Assembly: GCF_028657945.1 (NCBI RefSeq)
Contig: NZ_CP059693.1
Location: forward strand, 5,580,001-5,644,000
Direction of reading: 5' to 3'
DNA length: 64,000 nucleotides
Source of the DNA: Thalassomonas haliotis
Lineage (GTDB): Bacteria > Pseudomonadota > Gammaproteobacteria > Enterobacterales > Alteromonadaceae
Shown here: one piece after another, positions 17,688 through 26,698 of the stretch
Position numbering within the stretch: position 1 is the stretch's first letter
How the letters are laid out: each line of letters begins with the position of its first letter
The notes under the pieces: model-generated
Told to the model about the DNA's origin: nothing
Seen by the model: the letters and a program-made list of their open reading frames with translations, nothing else
Databases searched by the model: none
Translations under genes and position numbers: made by a program

Positions 17688-19151
17688 TTATCTTTTGAGC
17701 TGTTTATTAAAAAGGGGAATTTTAATGGTCAGCCACAAGCCCCCCATGGGTGAGCTTTTCGCCCGGATAGTGCCGCCATGGGCTTTGACAATATTGTGGC
17801 AAATGGACAAGCCTAAACCGGCGCCGCCGGTTTTTCGGTTGCGGGAAGCATCCACCCGGTATAAGCGTTCAAATATCTTTTCCAGTTCATCAGTGCCGAC
17901 CCCGGGAGAGGAGTCCTGAAAATGCAGCAGCAGATTTTGCCCGTCGCTGTGGCTTGCTATCTGCAGTTTTCCCGGGTTATCTGTATAACGTAACGTGTTT
18001 TTCAGCACATTGGAGAACAACTGTTTCAGCCGATCGGCATCCGCCAGCACTAAGCTGGTATCGGCGCCAGCATCAAAGGAGATCTCTATCCCCTTGCGGA
18101 TAAAGTCATTACGCAAGCCTGCCAGGGTAGTTTCGAGGATCACTTGTGGCTTTAGCGGCCGCTTCTGATAACTCAGTGCGCCGATATCCGACATCGACAA
18201 CTCATAGAGATCCCTGATCAAAAAATTCAAATGCTCAACTTCGCCGTGCAGGGAAGCAATCGCTTCCGGCGTAGACTGGCGTATCCCGTCCTGAATTGCT
18301 TCAATCTCCCCTTTTAACACCGCCAGCGGCGTACGCAACTCATGGGAAATATCCGCCCCCCATTGCCGGCGGGCCTGTTCGTTTTCTTTCAGGGTATGAG
18401 CAAGCGTATTAAAGTTTGCCGACAACAAACCCAGTTCATCTTGACTGGTCACCGGAATGACGGTTTGATACTTACCGGCGATCAGCTTAAGGGTGCCCCG
18501 GGTGAGTTCGTTTACCGGTTTCACCAAATAGGTGGCAACAGGCAGCACCGCCAGCAAAGAGATTATGACCATGATCACCGCCACCAAAATAAAGGTATGG
18601 CTTTGCTGACGGATAAATTGCAGGTCCAGCTGGTCCAATTTGGGCTGATGACTTAGCAGGCCCAGGTAACCTAGGGTTCTATCACCGGCAAGAATGGGAT
18701 AAAGCTTAAGCTCACCCACTTCCCCGGGAGGCCCGTGCAGTATATTCTTGTTTTCATCAAGCAGATAAGGCGGCTTATGGCCCGGATGCCCGCCCTTGCC
18801 AATTCCCGGCGGCGGGCCTGGCGGCCTCGAACGTTTTTCCCCTTCAGCACTTACTGCGAAAGACCAGAGTCCTCCGGGCTTTTCCAGTAACCCCGGAACG
18901 CCCCAGACAGGTTCCATCAGTTCAAACCAATAGCTGCGATGACTGCTGATATATTGCCAGCTTTGCTCTTTTTGCCACTCCCGGGCAAGCAGTTCACTAA
19001 ACTTCTGATGCAGCAGGCTTTCCTGCTGATCAACATAATTTAAGAACCCCTGATCAAAACTCCATTGCATAACAAGATACATACATAACACCGCCCCGCC
19101 GGTGGCCGCCAGCAAGGTCGCAAATAATTTTGAACGTATACTAAAACTCAT
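17688..19151 (-). CDS. Sensor histidine kinase (BaeS-like)
   Basis: Membrane sensor for the adjacent response regulator. The 487-residue protein has an N-terminal membrane helix (about 9-27), a periplasmic domain of about 150 residues, a second helix at about 187-210 and a HAMP domain. The dimerisation helix has phospho-acceptor His in DISHELRTPLAVLKGE. An HATPase domain has N-box LKNTLRYT and G-boxes DSSPGVG and GGAGLGLSI. The periplasmic loop carries an unusual Pro/Gly/His-rich stretch, RPPGPPPGIGKGGHPGHKPP, that is not typical of BaeS and could bind metal. The signal is unknown; BaeS homologues sense envelope stress. Confidence 0.9.
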   Translation of the reverse strand: MSFSIRSKLFATLLAATGGAVLCMYLVMQWSFDQGFLNYVDQQESLLHQKFSELLAREWQKEQSWQYISSHRSYWFELMEPVWGVPGLLEKPGGLWSFAVSAEGEKRSRPPGPPPGIGKGGHPGHKPPYLLDENKNILHGPPGEVGELKLYPILAGDRTLGYLGLLSHQPKLDQLDLQFIRQQSHTFILVAVIMVIISLLAVLPVATYLVKPVNELTRGTLKLIAGKYQTVIPVTSQDELGLLSANFNTLAHTLKENEQARRQWGADISHELRTPLAVLKGEIEAIQDGIRQSTPEAIASLHGEVEHLNFLIRDLYELSMSDIGALSYQKRPLKPQVILETTLAGLRNDFIRKGIEISFDAGADTSLVLADADRLKQLFSNVLKNTLRYTDNPGKLQIASHSDGQNLLLHFQDSSPGVGTDELEKIFERLYRVDASRNRKTGGAGLGLSICHNIVKAHGGTIRAKSSPMGGLWLTIKIPLFNKQLKR

Positions 19152-19368
19152 AAAACTTAATTACTGCCGGCTTGATACAGCCGCTAAGAATCCCGAATTC
19201 GCTAACACTAACATTGCCGGCGGCAGATACCAGCCAAGTCATCGGATTTCCTCAATGTTTCCACAATGCTTGCACAATCTGTTTAAAAATAAAGTGTTAG
19301 CAGTAAGGACAACAACCAGAAGTAATGAATAAAAACCAGAGTAAGCGGGAGCCTGGTACAGGTCACTC

Positions 19369-19568
19369 TTTCACATCCAGGTGACCGCGGCATTGCCTGC
19401 ATGTATGCCGGTACTTAGTTTATGCCTGGAACAAATAAACTGACCATACATCCTGTATATACGGTCACTCCTTCACATCCATGTGACCGCGACATACCAT
19501 ACATCCTGTATATACGGTCACTCCTTCACATCCATGTGACCGCGACATACCATACATCCTGTATATAA
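19369..19568. repeat. Tandem intergenic repeat, 53-bp period (copy A of a dispersed family)
   Basis: The units starting at 19443 and 19496 are near-identical with a 53-base period, and a third partial unit starts at 19549. Each full unit contains GGTCAC ... GTGACC as an inverted repeat (19463-19488) around TCCTTCACATCC, and the phrase CATACATCCTGTATATA. A diverged copy precedes them from 19369 (TTCACATCCAGGTGACCGCG). Related copies are at 22754-22859 and 57196-57297. Confidence 0.85.
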
Positions 19569-19593
19569 AAAGGCTGCCGGGGTAGCGGCAGCC
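19566..19593 (-). terminator. Rho-independent terminator of the metalloprotease gene
   Basis: On the minus strand GGCTGCC-GCTACCCC-GGCAGCC is followed by TTTTT. The stem is 7 bp and GC-rich, about 54 bases past the stop codon. Confidence 0.85.
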
Positions 19594-19646
19594 TTGGATA
19601 AAAGGGAATAAAAGCCGTTAGGCTCAATTAAGTCAGGGGTCTGCCC

Positions 19647-20423
19647 TTATTTGAAGGCAGCAATAGTGCTGGTAATGTTATCCAGGGCGCGCTGCGCATC
19701 CGACTCATTTGCTACGCCACACTTTGAGTTAGTGCTGCAGCTTCTGTCGGGATCAGAAAATACCGGTAAATGAGTACTAGTATTAAACGCCTGCGGGTAA
19801 GCCATTATGGTAGCGAACTCATAGTCCACCCCGTGGCCCATACCGTACTCGTAAACGCCGTGGTACAACTTGCCGCCTACGGTATTTTGCTGCACCGAGT
19901 GACCTAAGCCCATATTATGACCCAGCTCATGCATAAAGGTCATAGTGGTATTGCCGCAATCGGTAGCGGTAATGTTGTAGGCATAACTTTGGTAGGTATC
20001 ATGATCCGGGAAATAATCTCCCATACCGTAAATCGCTCCGGCGATACCACAGGTGGTACCTTGCCAGGTACTGTTTTTAGAGCCTAACACCACGACAAAG
20101 TCCGAGTTGAACTGATCACGCCAGCTCCTGATATCGCTGTTTTTATAAACACTGCTGACATCGCTTTCCGAGGCAACATAGTTAGTGCTCAGCTGATAAG
20201 GATCGGCAGCCAATACCAGGTTAATCGATAAACCATTATCGGCATAATAGCGGTTGGAAGCAGAAATCATCTGGGTGATTTCTGACTGGATATTAAAGCT
20301 GTTTGCAGCCGCTTCTGCGGTGTAATAAACATCGACAACAACATCCGTTGCCATCGCCGAAGCACTGAATAATCCCGCCATTGAAAGGCTTAACAAGGTT
20401 TTACCAGAGACTTTTTTCAACAT
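19647..20423 (-). CDS. Secreted zinc metalloprotease (reprolysin/metzincin type)
   Basis: A 258-residue exported endopeptidase. The signal peptide covers about residues 1-25 (cleavage after ASAMA). The zinc site HELGHNMGLGH lies at 165-175, the full metzincin HExxHxxGxxH pattern, with a Met-turn in ATIMAYP. FSDPDRSC near the C-terminus is the FSNPD-like segment common in bacterial reprolysins. Four or more Cys residues suggest disulphides. No propeptide is visible between signal peptide and catalytic domain, which is odd for a metzincin. The gene upstream encodes a protein resembling such a prodomain. Its own terminator follows. Confidence 0.9.
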   Translation of the reverse strand: MLKKVSGKTLLSLSMAGLFSASAMATDVVVDVYYTAEAAANSFNIQSEITQMISASNRYYADNGLSINLVLAADPYQLSTNYVASESDVSSVYKNSDIRSWRDQFNSDFVVVLGSKNSTWQGTTCGIAGAIYGMGDYFPDHDTYQSYAYNITATDCGNTTMTFMHELGHNMGLGHSVQQNTVGGKLYHGVYEYGMGHGVDYEFATIMAYPQAFNTSTHLPVFSDPDRSCSTNSKCGVANESDAQRALDNITSTIAAFK

Positions 20424-20638
20424 AACATTTTCCTTCTGTTTTATGTTTGAGTTATTATTTTTTTACCGGGTAGCTAGGCTCTGCTGCTCTTTGGAAGGCT
20501 TAAGATTTTTGAGCGTTTTTGCCAATATCAGGACAGATAAATAGACATGCAGTTGTTCTACATGACATTTTCATAACGCCGATGGAGGTAAACACAGCCC
20601 AAAAAACATGCATCGCCAAAGTTCAACAGCTCCTGATC
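20424..20638. other. Spacer between prodomain-like gene and metalloprotease gene
   Basis: 215 bases, no gene. No strong terminator was seen, so the two genes could form one transcript, but a separate promoter cannot be excluded. Confidence 0.4.
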
Positions 20639-21388
20639 TCAGCGCATACCGTTACCCGTACCAGCAGGCGCTGTGTGTGTATCGCCGCCGGCGGTGGCGC
20701 CGGTAACAAAACTGTCTTGTATCACGTCATGGATTAAATCCGCCGTTTCCGCCATCCAGGCATATTGACCATTGCCTTCCATGGCATAACTGCCATAGGG
20801 AGTGGTGATATTGGCATATATGGCATGCTCGCTGATGGTAATGATCGAGCTGTATTTAGCCTCCTGGTCCGGCAATACCGCCTCTATGGTTTTATTGCCA
20901 AATTTATCCTGGTGAGTTTTATCTACGGCAATTTCATAAAACATACCCAGTTCAGGGATCTCCAATTTAAAACTGTCTCCGGCTTCAAGTGAGGAAATTT
21001 CAACATTGTTAATTTCCAGGTAAACCTCACCCTGCAAGTTATCCCTGAGTTTGCCCGAGGCTTTTAATACCTGCTCCGCCTTTAAAGAAGGTTTAAAAGC
21101 CAACTCATTGAGGTAATCATCGCTTGATATTTGCTCTTTTTGGCTTACCGGAGCGCTTTTCCCGATTTCTTTTGCCTGCTGCGGCAAAACCTGCTCCTGT
21201 AAGCTGGCAATGTTTGCAGCTTGTTGCTCTTTCCTTTTCGGTTCGGCTTTTGAACCACCAATACCGGCTTTGGTTACCCTGGTGCTTTCGCCGTTTTTTT
21301 CCTTGCTGCCGGCGCCCAAATCCAGCAGCAAAACCGAAACAAACAGCACCATTACGGCGGCTAAAATCAAGGCAATTTTTTTCATCAT
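20639..21388 (-). CDS. Exported protein resembling a metalloprotease prodomain
   Basis: A 249-residue protein with an N-terminal hydrophobic segment (IALILAAVMVLFVSVLLL) that is either a signal anchor or a signal peptide. A polar Gln/Lys-rich linker runs to about residue 85. The folded domain (about 100-225) has ITISEHAIYANITTPYGSY and GNGQYAWMAE. That layout (beta strands, then GSI..TPYGSY..GxGxYxWM) resembles the N-terminal prodomains of bacterial reprolysin-like peptidases, here without a catalytic domain. It sits directly upstream of a metalloprotease that lacks a prodomain. A trans-acting chaperone or inhibitor role is inference. The C-terminus is Gly/Thr-rich. Confidence 0.6.
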   Translation of the reverse strand: MMKKIALILAAVMVLFVSVLLLDLGAGSKEKNGESTRVTKAGIGGSKAEPKRKEQQAANIASLQEQVLPQQAKEIGKSAPVSQKEQISSDDYLNELAFKPSLKAEQVLKASGKLRDNLQGEVYLEINNVEISSLEAGDSFKLEIPELGMFYEIAVDKTHQDKFGNKTIEAVLPDQEAKYSSIITISEHAIYANITTPYGSYAMEGNGQYAWMAETADLIHDVIQDSFVTGATAGGDTHTAPAGTGNGMR

Positions 21389-21685
21389 CTACTCCAGTTA
21401 CCGACTTCTGCTTTTCTGTTTTCTTTACTTTTAAAACATAAACAACCCCATCTGAACAGGAACAAAACAATCCAAATGGTCAACTTTTAAAAACAAATAA
21501 ACATATAAAAAACAATAAAAAGATATAAGAAAATAAATTAGTCATCCATTTGGTTATGTTTTGACTTTCTTATTTAATCGGTTAAATTATCTTCTTGTTT
21601 GTAATTTATGCGTTAACTTAAAGTAAATTAGAACGCTTGAGAAATGAGTAAAATTTATACGCAGGAATAACTAAAGGTTATAACC

Positions 21686-22666
21686 ATGACAGGGAAGATG
21701 AACTTTAACCAATTAACGGCCTTACGTTATTTATTGGAAGAGAAAAATGTCAGCAGGGCAGCAAAAAGAGCCTTTGTTTCTCAGCCGGCGATGAGCAAAA
21801 CACTGCAAAATTTACGTGCTTTAACCGGCGACAGCTTATTGATCCGACTTGGCAATGATATGGTGATCAGCCCCTATGCCGAGTGTTTGTTAAACAAGCT
21901 GATCCCGGCATTAAACCAGCTTGATGCGGTAATGGAAAGGAAACAGTTTGAGCCGGGAAAAAGCCAGCATAAATTCACCCTGGCTTCTTCCGATTACTTC
22001 AGTAATTATGTCCTGCCGCCAATTTTTACCGCCCTAAACCAACAGGCTCCCGGCGCCAAATTCAGGGTGCTGAACTGGAGTGAGAAAAAAACCAAAGCAT
22101 TAGAGTCCGGTAACATAGACATTGCCGCAGCGGCTTTTTTAACACCACCGGTTCTGCCTGAGGCGGTAAAAGCCACTCTTTTCGGCGAAGATCATCTGGT
22201 ATGTGTGATGGCAAGAAATCATCCCCTGGCGGGATTGCCCCTGTCCCTGGAAAGCTATAGCCAAAGCTCCCATATCTGTGTTTCCGGCGACTCGGAAAAA
22301 AGCAGCATTATGGAACTGTGCCTGGAACAATTAAACCACGATTATGCCGTCACCTTATCCGTGCCTTATTACACGGCTGCCTTTGAAATCATACAAAACA
22401 GTGATTGCTTGCTGACAGTCCCTGTCCATATAGCAGGGAAAATGGCTAAAGATTTCAACATCATCTTTACCGAGCTGCCGTTTAAATCTCCCAAGATCAG
22501 CTATTATCTGCTCTGGCCCAGGCTCAAGCAGGAAGACGAGCCTGGCCTGTGGTTGAGAAGTGAATTACACCGGCAAATGAGCCGGGATTTTGAATGTTCA
22601 AAAGCCCAGGGCCTCACCCGCTTATCCGGACAAAAATCAGCCGGGCAACGCTTGAGTTGGAATTAA
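21686..22666 (+). CDS. LysR-family transcriptional regulator
   Basis: A 326-residue regulator, divergent from the prodomain-like gene with 297 bases between starts. The N-terminal winged helix is FNQLTALRYLLEEKNVSRAA with the recognition helix region VSQPAMSKTLQNLRALTGD. The C-terminal substrate-binding domain starts around residue 95 (KFTLASSDYFSNYVLPPIF). Ribosome site AAAGG precedes ATG 21686. Divergent LysR genes usually control their neighbour, so it may regulate the prodomain/protease genes; the ligand is unknown. A short basic tail follows residue 305. Confidence 0.88.
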   Translation: MTGKMNFNQLTALRYLLEEKNVSRAAKRAFVSQPAMSKTLQNLRALTGDSLLIRLGNDMVISPYAECLLNKLIPALNQLDAVMERKQFEPGKSQHKFTLASSDYFSNYVLPPIFTALNQQAPGAKFRVLNWSEKKTKALESGNIDIAAAAFLTPPVLPEAVKATLFGEDHLVCVMARNHPLAGLPLSLESYSQSSHICVSGDSEKSSIMELCLEQLNHDYAVTLSVPYYTAAFEIIQNSDCLLTVPVHIAGKMAKDFNIIFTELPFKSPKISYYLLWPRLKQEDEPGLWLRSELHRQMSRDFECSKAQGLTRLSGQKSAGQRLSWN

Positions 22667-22753
22667 CAATAAAATATGTAAGCGGAAAAGCAGGCCTGGA
22701 AAACTTTGCCGAACAGACACAGCAAAAAAAGGGTAACTACTAAAGGACATCAA

Positions 22754-22859
22754 ACCTGCTCCTGTTCGTCCATGAACTCGCAAGGATAAATACTTCCATG
22801 TATAAACCCTGCTCCTGTTCGTCCATGAACTCGCAAGGATAAATACTTCCATGTATAAA
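22754..22859. repeat. Tandem intergenic repeat, two 53-bp units (copy B of the dispersed family)
   Basis: TGCTCCTGTTCGTCCATGAA at 22757 recurs at 22810, exactly 53 bases later; the two units are almost identical. The phrases TCCATG, CTCGC and ATACTTCCATGTATA align with CATCCATG, CCGC and ATACATCCTGTATA of the units at 19443-19568. It lies between the converging LysR and DUF885 genes. Confidence 0.8.
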
Positions 22860-22919
22860 AAAGTATGTCCGGATAAACCAAGCGTACTTTTATCGTCAAG
22901 CCATGTGCATAAGTTTACA

Positions 22920-24761
22920 TTAAGCTTTTTTCTGCGCTTCAACCCATTGCTCTACCTTGGCCTGCAAAATCGGCATAGGTAAAGCACCGTCGATTAAAAT
23001 CTGGGTATGGAATTTACGGATATCGAACTTATCCCCCAGAGCCGCTTCCGCCTTAGTTCTCATATCACGGATGGCACGCTGGCCAATCTTATAAGCCAAA
23101 GCCTGGCCGGGAATAGAGATATAACGCTCTACTTCCGATTCAATATCACTGGCAGCCATAGAGGAGTTGGCGGTCATAAAATCTATCGCCTGCTGACGGC
23201 TCCAGCCCTTGGCATGTAAACCTGTATCCACCACTAAACGCATCGCCCTAAGCTGTTCATCCGCCAGGCGTCCGTACCACTGGTAGGGATCGGTAAATAA
23301 TCCCATCTCTTTACCCAGACTTTCGGCATACAAGGCCCAACCTTCGTCAAACACGGTATAACCGCCAAATTTCCTGAATTTCGCCAGCCCTTCCACTTCC
23401 TGCTGGATAGAGGTTTGGAAATGGTGGCCGGGAGAGGCTTCATGGATACTTAAAGTTTCCATAATAAATTTCGGCTGAGCTTTTAGATCATGGGTATTGA
23501 TATAAAAGATCCCCGGGCGAGAGCCGTCCGGTGCCGGACTCTGGTAACTGGCACCCGCTGAAGAGGCCGCACGGAAAGCTTCCACCGGACGTACTTCATA
23601 ATCCGCTTTAGGGAAAATTTCAAACAACTGACCAACCCGGTTATTGATCTTGGTTTTGACCGCTTCATAGGCATCGACCACTTCCTGCTCGGAGCTGAAA
23701 TAGAATTGCCCGTCTTCTTTGAGGAAGGTAAAGAACTCAGGCAAACTTCCTTTGAAACCGACGGTTTGTTTTACTTTTTTCATTTCACCAAGAATACGGG
23801 CCACTTCCTGCTGGCCATACTCATGAATTTCTTCTGCAGTTAACGGCAAGGTTGTATTTTCGGCAATTTGATATTCATACCAGGCTTTACCTTTAGGTAA
23901 AGCAGATAAGCCCACGGAATCCCGTCCATGTTGCTGGTATTCATCTTTAACAAAGGCATAAGTCTTTTTATAAGTAGGCACGATCACCCCCGCTATTACC
24001 TTAGAGTAACTGGCAATGATTTTTGCTTTTTCCGACTCGCTGATTTGCTCGTTAGTCTCCAGCATGGTTAACGGGCCATAAAAAACACTGCTCTTAACAT
24101 CATCGACCATATGAGCTTGCAGCTGGGGCAGCACTTTTTCAATAATGGCCTTAGGTAAAACCACCTTTTTTTCTATACCTTCACGCATAGCGTCAATGGC
24201 GCTGTCCATAAACAGGGCAAAGCCCTTGGCACGTTGCTCGAAGTTATAATAATCTTGTGCCGTGTTAAAAGGCTGGGCGCTGGCGCCCGAACCTAAGGTG
24301 GCGAAAAAGTTGTGCACCCCGTACATCTGGTTGAAAGGCAACAGGTAGTCATCGAAGCTGCTGCCGATAATGCTCATTTCCCGGTCTTGCTTGAAGATTT
24401 TATAACTTAATAAATCCTGTCCTTCGAGTTTACCGGCATCTATCGCATTGATAGCTTTCAGGTACTTTTTCTCAAAAGCCAGCTCCTTTGCCCGGTTTTC
24501 CACAGAGATAGGGGCCGGGAACTTATCGTTATAAGCATTTTCACCGACAAAAGTGGCATATATCGGGTTAAGCGCCATGCTCTCTTTAAAATACTCTTCT
24601 AATAAAATATTCAAGCGCTGGGCTTCACTTTGTTTAACCTGGACAGCACTGGATGAAGCATTTGCTAGCTTGCTTGATGAAGCACCTGGTTCAGAAATAG
24701 AGTTTGACTGGCACGCGCTTAACAGTAAAACAACTGACGCCCCCAAAAGTTGCTTTTTCAT
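22920..24761 (-). CDS. DUF885-family metallopeptidase-like lipoprotein
   Basis: A 613-residue exported protein of the DUF885 family, proposed zinc-dependent carboxypeptidases or aminopeptidases. A lipoprotein signal peptide ends at Cys17 (LLLSAC), so it is probably membrane-anchored on the periplasmic side. The family signature SIHEASPGHHFQTSIQQE has a HExxxxH pattern with His440, Glu441 and His446, followed by DEGWALYAESLG. Length is usual. It stands alone: converging with the LysR gene, and 161 bases from the end of argR. The substrate is unknown. Confidence 0.9.
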   Translation of the reverse strand: MKKQLLGASVVLLLSACQSNSISEPGASSSKLANASSSAVQVKQSEAQRLNILLEEYFKESMALNPIYATFVGENAYNDKFPAPISVENRAKELAFEKKYLKAINAIDAGKLEGQDLLSYKIFKQDREMSIIGSSFDDYLLPFNQMYGVHNFFATLGSGASAQPFNTAQDYYNFEQRAKGFALFMDSAIDAMREGIEKKVVLPKAIIEKVLPQLQAHMVDDVKSSVFYGPLTMLETNEQISESEKAKIIASYSKVIAGVIVPTYKKTYAFVKDEYQQHGRDSVGLSALPKGKAWYEYQIAENTTLPLTAEEIHEYGQQEVARILGEMKKVKQTVGFKGSLPEFFTFLKEDGQFYFSSEQEVVDAYEAVKTKINNRVGQLFEIFPKADYEVRPVEAFRAASSAGASYQSPAPDGSRPGIFYINTHDLKAQPKFIMETLSIHEASPGHHFQTSIQQEVEGLAKFRKFGGYTVFDEGWALYAESLGKEMGLFTDPYQWYGRLADEQLRAMRLVVDTGLHAKGWSRQQAIDFMTANSSMAASDIESEVERYISIPGQALAYKIGQRAIRDMRTKAEAALGDKFDIRKFHTQILIDGALPMPILQAKVEQWVEAQKKA

Positions 24762-24946
24762 GATTTGTTCCTAAAAAGTTATTTTTATGTTTATTTTTAT
24801 CAGTAAATATTTAAGCATGCCTGAGAAATAACACACCATCGAAAAGGTAAGAGAATATGACAAAGGCCTGTTAGCGCTTCCCTGAGCTTTAGCCTTGTCA
24901 TGGAAGTAAGCCTGGAAATAGACAAAACAGGTCGGTATAGAAAAAT

Positions 24947-25426
24947 TTAGTTATTACCGACATCAAGCAATTTACGGATAGAGTCGGCAATTTCATCAAT
25001 TTTAGTGACATCGGTCGGCGCAATAAAAATGGTGTCGTCTCCCGCCAGAGTCCCTAAAATACCGGCCGCTTCCCCCATACTGTCGAGCATACGGGCGATC
25101 AGAGGCGCACCGCCGATACCGGTTTTTAAGATGATTTGCATATTGTTATGCTTGACCCCCAACACCACAGACTGGATCGCATGTTTAGATCTGGGGATCA
25201 CTAACTCTTCCGGCAGGATATAAACGGTTTGATCTGAAGTATTGCGGGATTTTACCGCGCCGAGTTTCGCCAGCAAGCGGGAAATTTTTGCCTGGGACAG
25301 GTTTTCAAAGCCCAGCTCAGCCAATGCCTCCGCCAGCTGCCCCTGAGAGCCATAACACTGATCCCTTAACAAGCGTTTAAAGGCAAGAATTAATTCAGAG
25401 TCATTTTTATTTGTTTTCAGGGTCAT
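24947..25426 (-). CDS. argR: Arginine repressor ArgR
   Basis: Arginine-dependent hexameric repressor of arginine biosynthesis genes. The 159-residue protein has an N-terminal winged helix (YGSQGQLAEALAELG, LSQAKISRLLAKLGAVKSRN) and the C-terminal oligomerisation/arginine-binding domain with GTLAGDDTIFIAP, where the paired Asp residues contact arginine. Length matches E. coli ArgR (156). In relatives it neighbours mdh, but not here. An autoregulatory ARG box upstream was not convincingly located. Confidence 0.95.
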   Translation of the reverse strand: MTLKTNKNDSELILAFKRLLRDQCYGSQGQLAEALAELGFENLSQAKISRLLAKLGAVKSRNTSDQTVYILPEELVIPRSKHAIQSVVLGVKHNNMQIILKTGIGGAPLIARMLDSMGEAAGILGTLAGDDTIFIAPTDVTKIDEIADSIRKLLDVGNN

Positions 25427-25546
25427 ACTGCTACTCGGTTCGCTTTAAGGTGAGATATCGGCAAAGTTCCTTTTTCTTATCTCAACAATGTTGATCCGGC
25501 GAGTGTAACAACAGATGCCGGGGTGATGCAATGCTATTAGCTTATG

Positions 25547-25579
25547 CCAAAAACAAAGCAGGAGGCAAATGCCTCCTGC
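25547..25579 (-). terminator. Rho-independent terminator of the acyltransferase-like/E1 operon
   Basis: On the minus strand GCAGGAGGC-ATTT-GCCTCCTGC is followed by TTTGTTTTT. It is a perfect 9-bp stem, 28 bases after the stop codon. Confidence 0.9.
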
Positions 25580-25606
25580 TAATAAACTGACACTCAGGAT
25601 AACTCA

Positions 25607-26686
25607 CTAAGGCAACACCAACTTCCGCTGATCTTCCAGCCCCATAGACAGGATAAACGGCTCTTGTTTTTGCTGACGGATAAAGTCGGCTTTAGTATTC
25701 ATGCCCAGCCATTGATGGCGGATCAGGCTTTGGGCGACAGCACCGCCCAGGGTGGCTCCCGGGCCTAAGATAATCAGCTTATCCGGGGCATATTCTTTTA
25801 TCGCCACCTCAATTGCCTTGCTGAAATTATAAGGCGCAACCACCTGGGTACCTAAGGTATAGTCATAAAGGGCATCGAGATCAGCACCATAAGGTTGCCA
25901 TATCTGGCCTTCACCATCGATCAGCGGCACATCCGGCTTATCGAATAACGACTTAGCCAATAACGACTTGGCTTTTTCCGAAGTGCCCTGCAATAACGGG
26001 GTATGAAAAGCAGCATGGTTAAACAGGTTCATCGGGTACCTGTCCTGCACCACAGGCAATTTCAGCTCTAATGCCGCCAGGCCTTCTTTATTGCCGCCAA
26101 AAACCAGGTAACCGCCAAGTTCTATCGAGATATGTACTTCGGCGCCCTCTTGCCGGTTCACTTCCTCCAGCCATACCAGCAACTGTTTTTTAACCTCATC
26201 GTCCTGTTGCCAGTCTTCATTGATCACCGGGTAGATCATCTGGCCACCGATAACGCCGTCGGTCATCATAGAACCCATGGTATTAATAAGCTCAATCGCC
26301 GCTTCCGGTTTAAGCGCCCCGGCAACGGCCAGGGCAATATACCAGCCCATGGAATTTCCGGTGACGGCAACAATATCATATTCATCACGGTTAATACTTT
26401 GATAATCGGCAGCGGCACAGGCATAGATCAGCGCCGAGGCATTTTCACCTGCGGTATGCAGCCGCATACTGTATTTGTCCATGCCGTCGAGTTCGCTGAT
26501 GGTTTTTTGTCCCTGCCCTGTCCGGTAGTTGTCTATCACTTCCACCAGTTCGGTTTTATCGCTATGCAGGCGTTGCAGGTAACCCAGCTCTTCTTTGTTA
26601 TAGGTGCCGCGTCCGGGACAGATCACCACGACACGTTTTTTGCTTTCACTTGCATTAGCTGTATTAGCTGTTTCCGTTGAGCTCAT
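25607..26686 (-). CDS. FabD-like acyltransferase-fold protein
   Basis: The product (about 359 residues from ATG 26686, ribosome site GGAAGGG) has the malonyl-CoA:ACP transacylase fold. It shows an oxyanion-like loop VVICPGRGTYN, the nucleophile elbow TGNSMGWYIAL with Ser at about 112, and a His in HAAFHTPLL. It differs from true FabD: GHSLGE is replaced by GNSMGW, and the GQGSQ loop is absent. It starts 13 bases after the stop of the fused E1 dehydrogenase, so the pair is an operon. It probably acts on the acyl product of that enzyme or on a CoA or ACP thioester; the substrate is not known. A GTG start at 26698 is possible but lacks a ribosome site. Confidence 0.75.
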   Translation of the reverse strand: MSSTETANTANASESKKRVVVICPGRGTYNKEELGYLQRLHSDKTELVEVIDNYRTGQGQKTISELDGMDKYSMRLHTAGENASALIYACAAADYQSINRDEYDIVAVTGNSMGWYIALAVAGALKPEAAIELINTMGSMMTDGVIGGQMIYPVINEDWQQDDEVKKQLLVWLEEVNRQEGAEVHISIELGGYLVFGGNKEGLAALELKLPVVQDRYPMNLFNHAAFHTPLLQGTSEKAKSLLAKSLFDKPDVPLIDGEGQIWQPYGADLDALYDYTLGTQVVAPYNFSKAIEVAIKEYAPDKLIILGPGATLGGAVAQSLIRHQWLGMNTKADFIRQQKQEPFILSMGLEDQRKLVLP

Positions 26687-26698
26687 ATACCCTTCCAC

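Larger units (their letters stand above)
19152..19646. other. Intergenic region with repeats and terminator
   Basis: About 495 bases between the kinase and metalloprotease genes. It holds a dispersed repeat array (19369-19568) and a terminator, listed separately. No gene was seen. Confidence 0.6.

Noticed and set aside
22637-22942. 101-codon minus-strand frame covering the repeat copy B
   Set aside because: Its length comes from reading through two 53-bp repeat units; no gene-like features.
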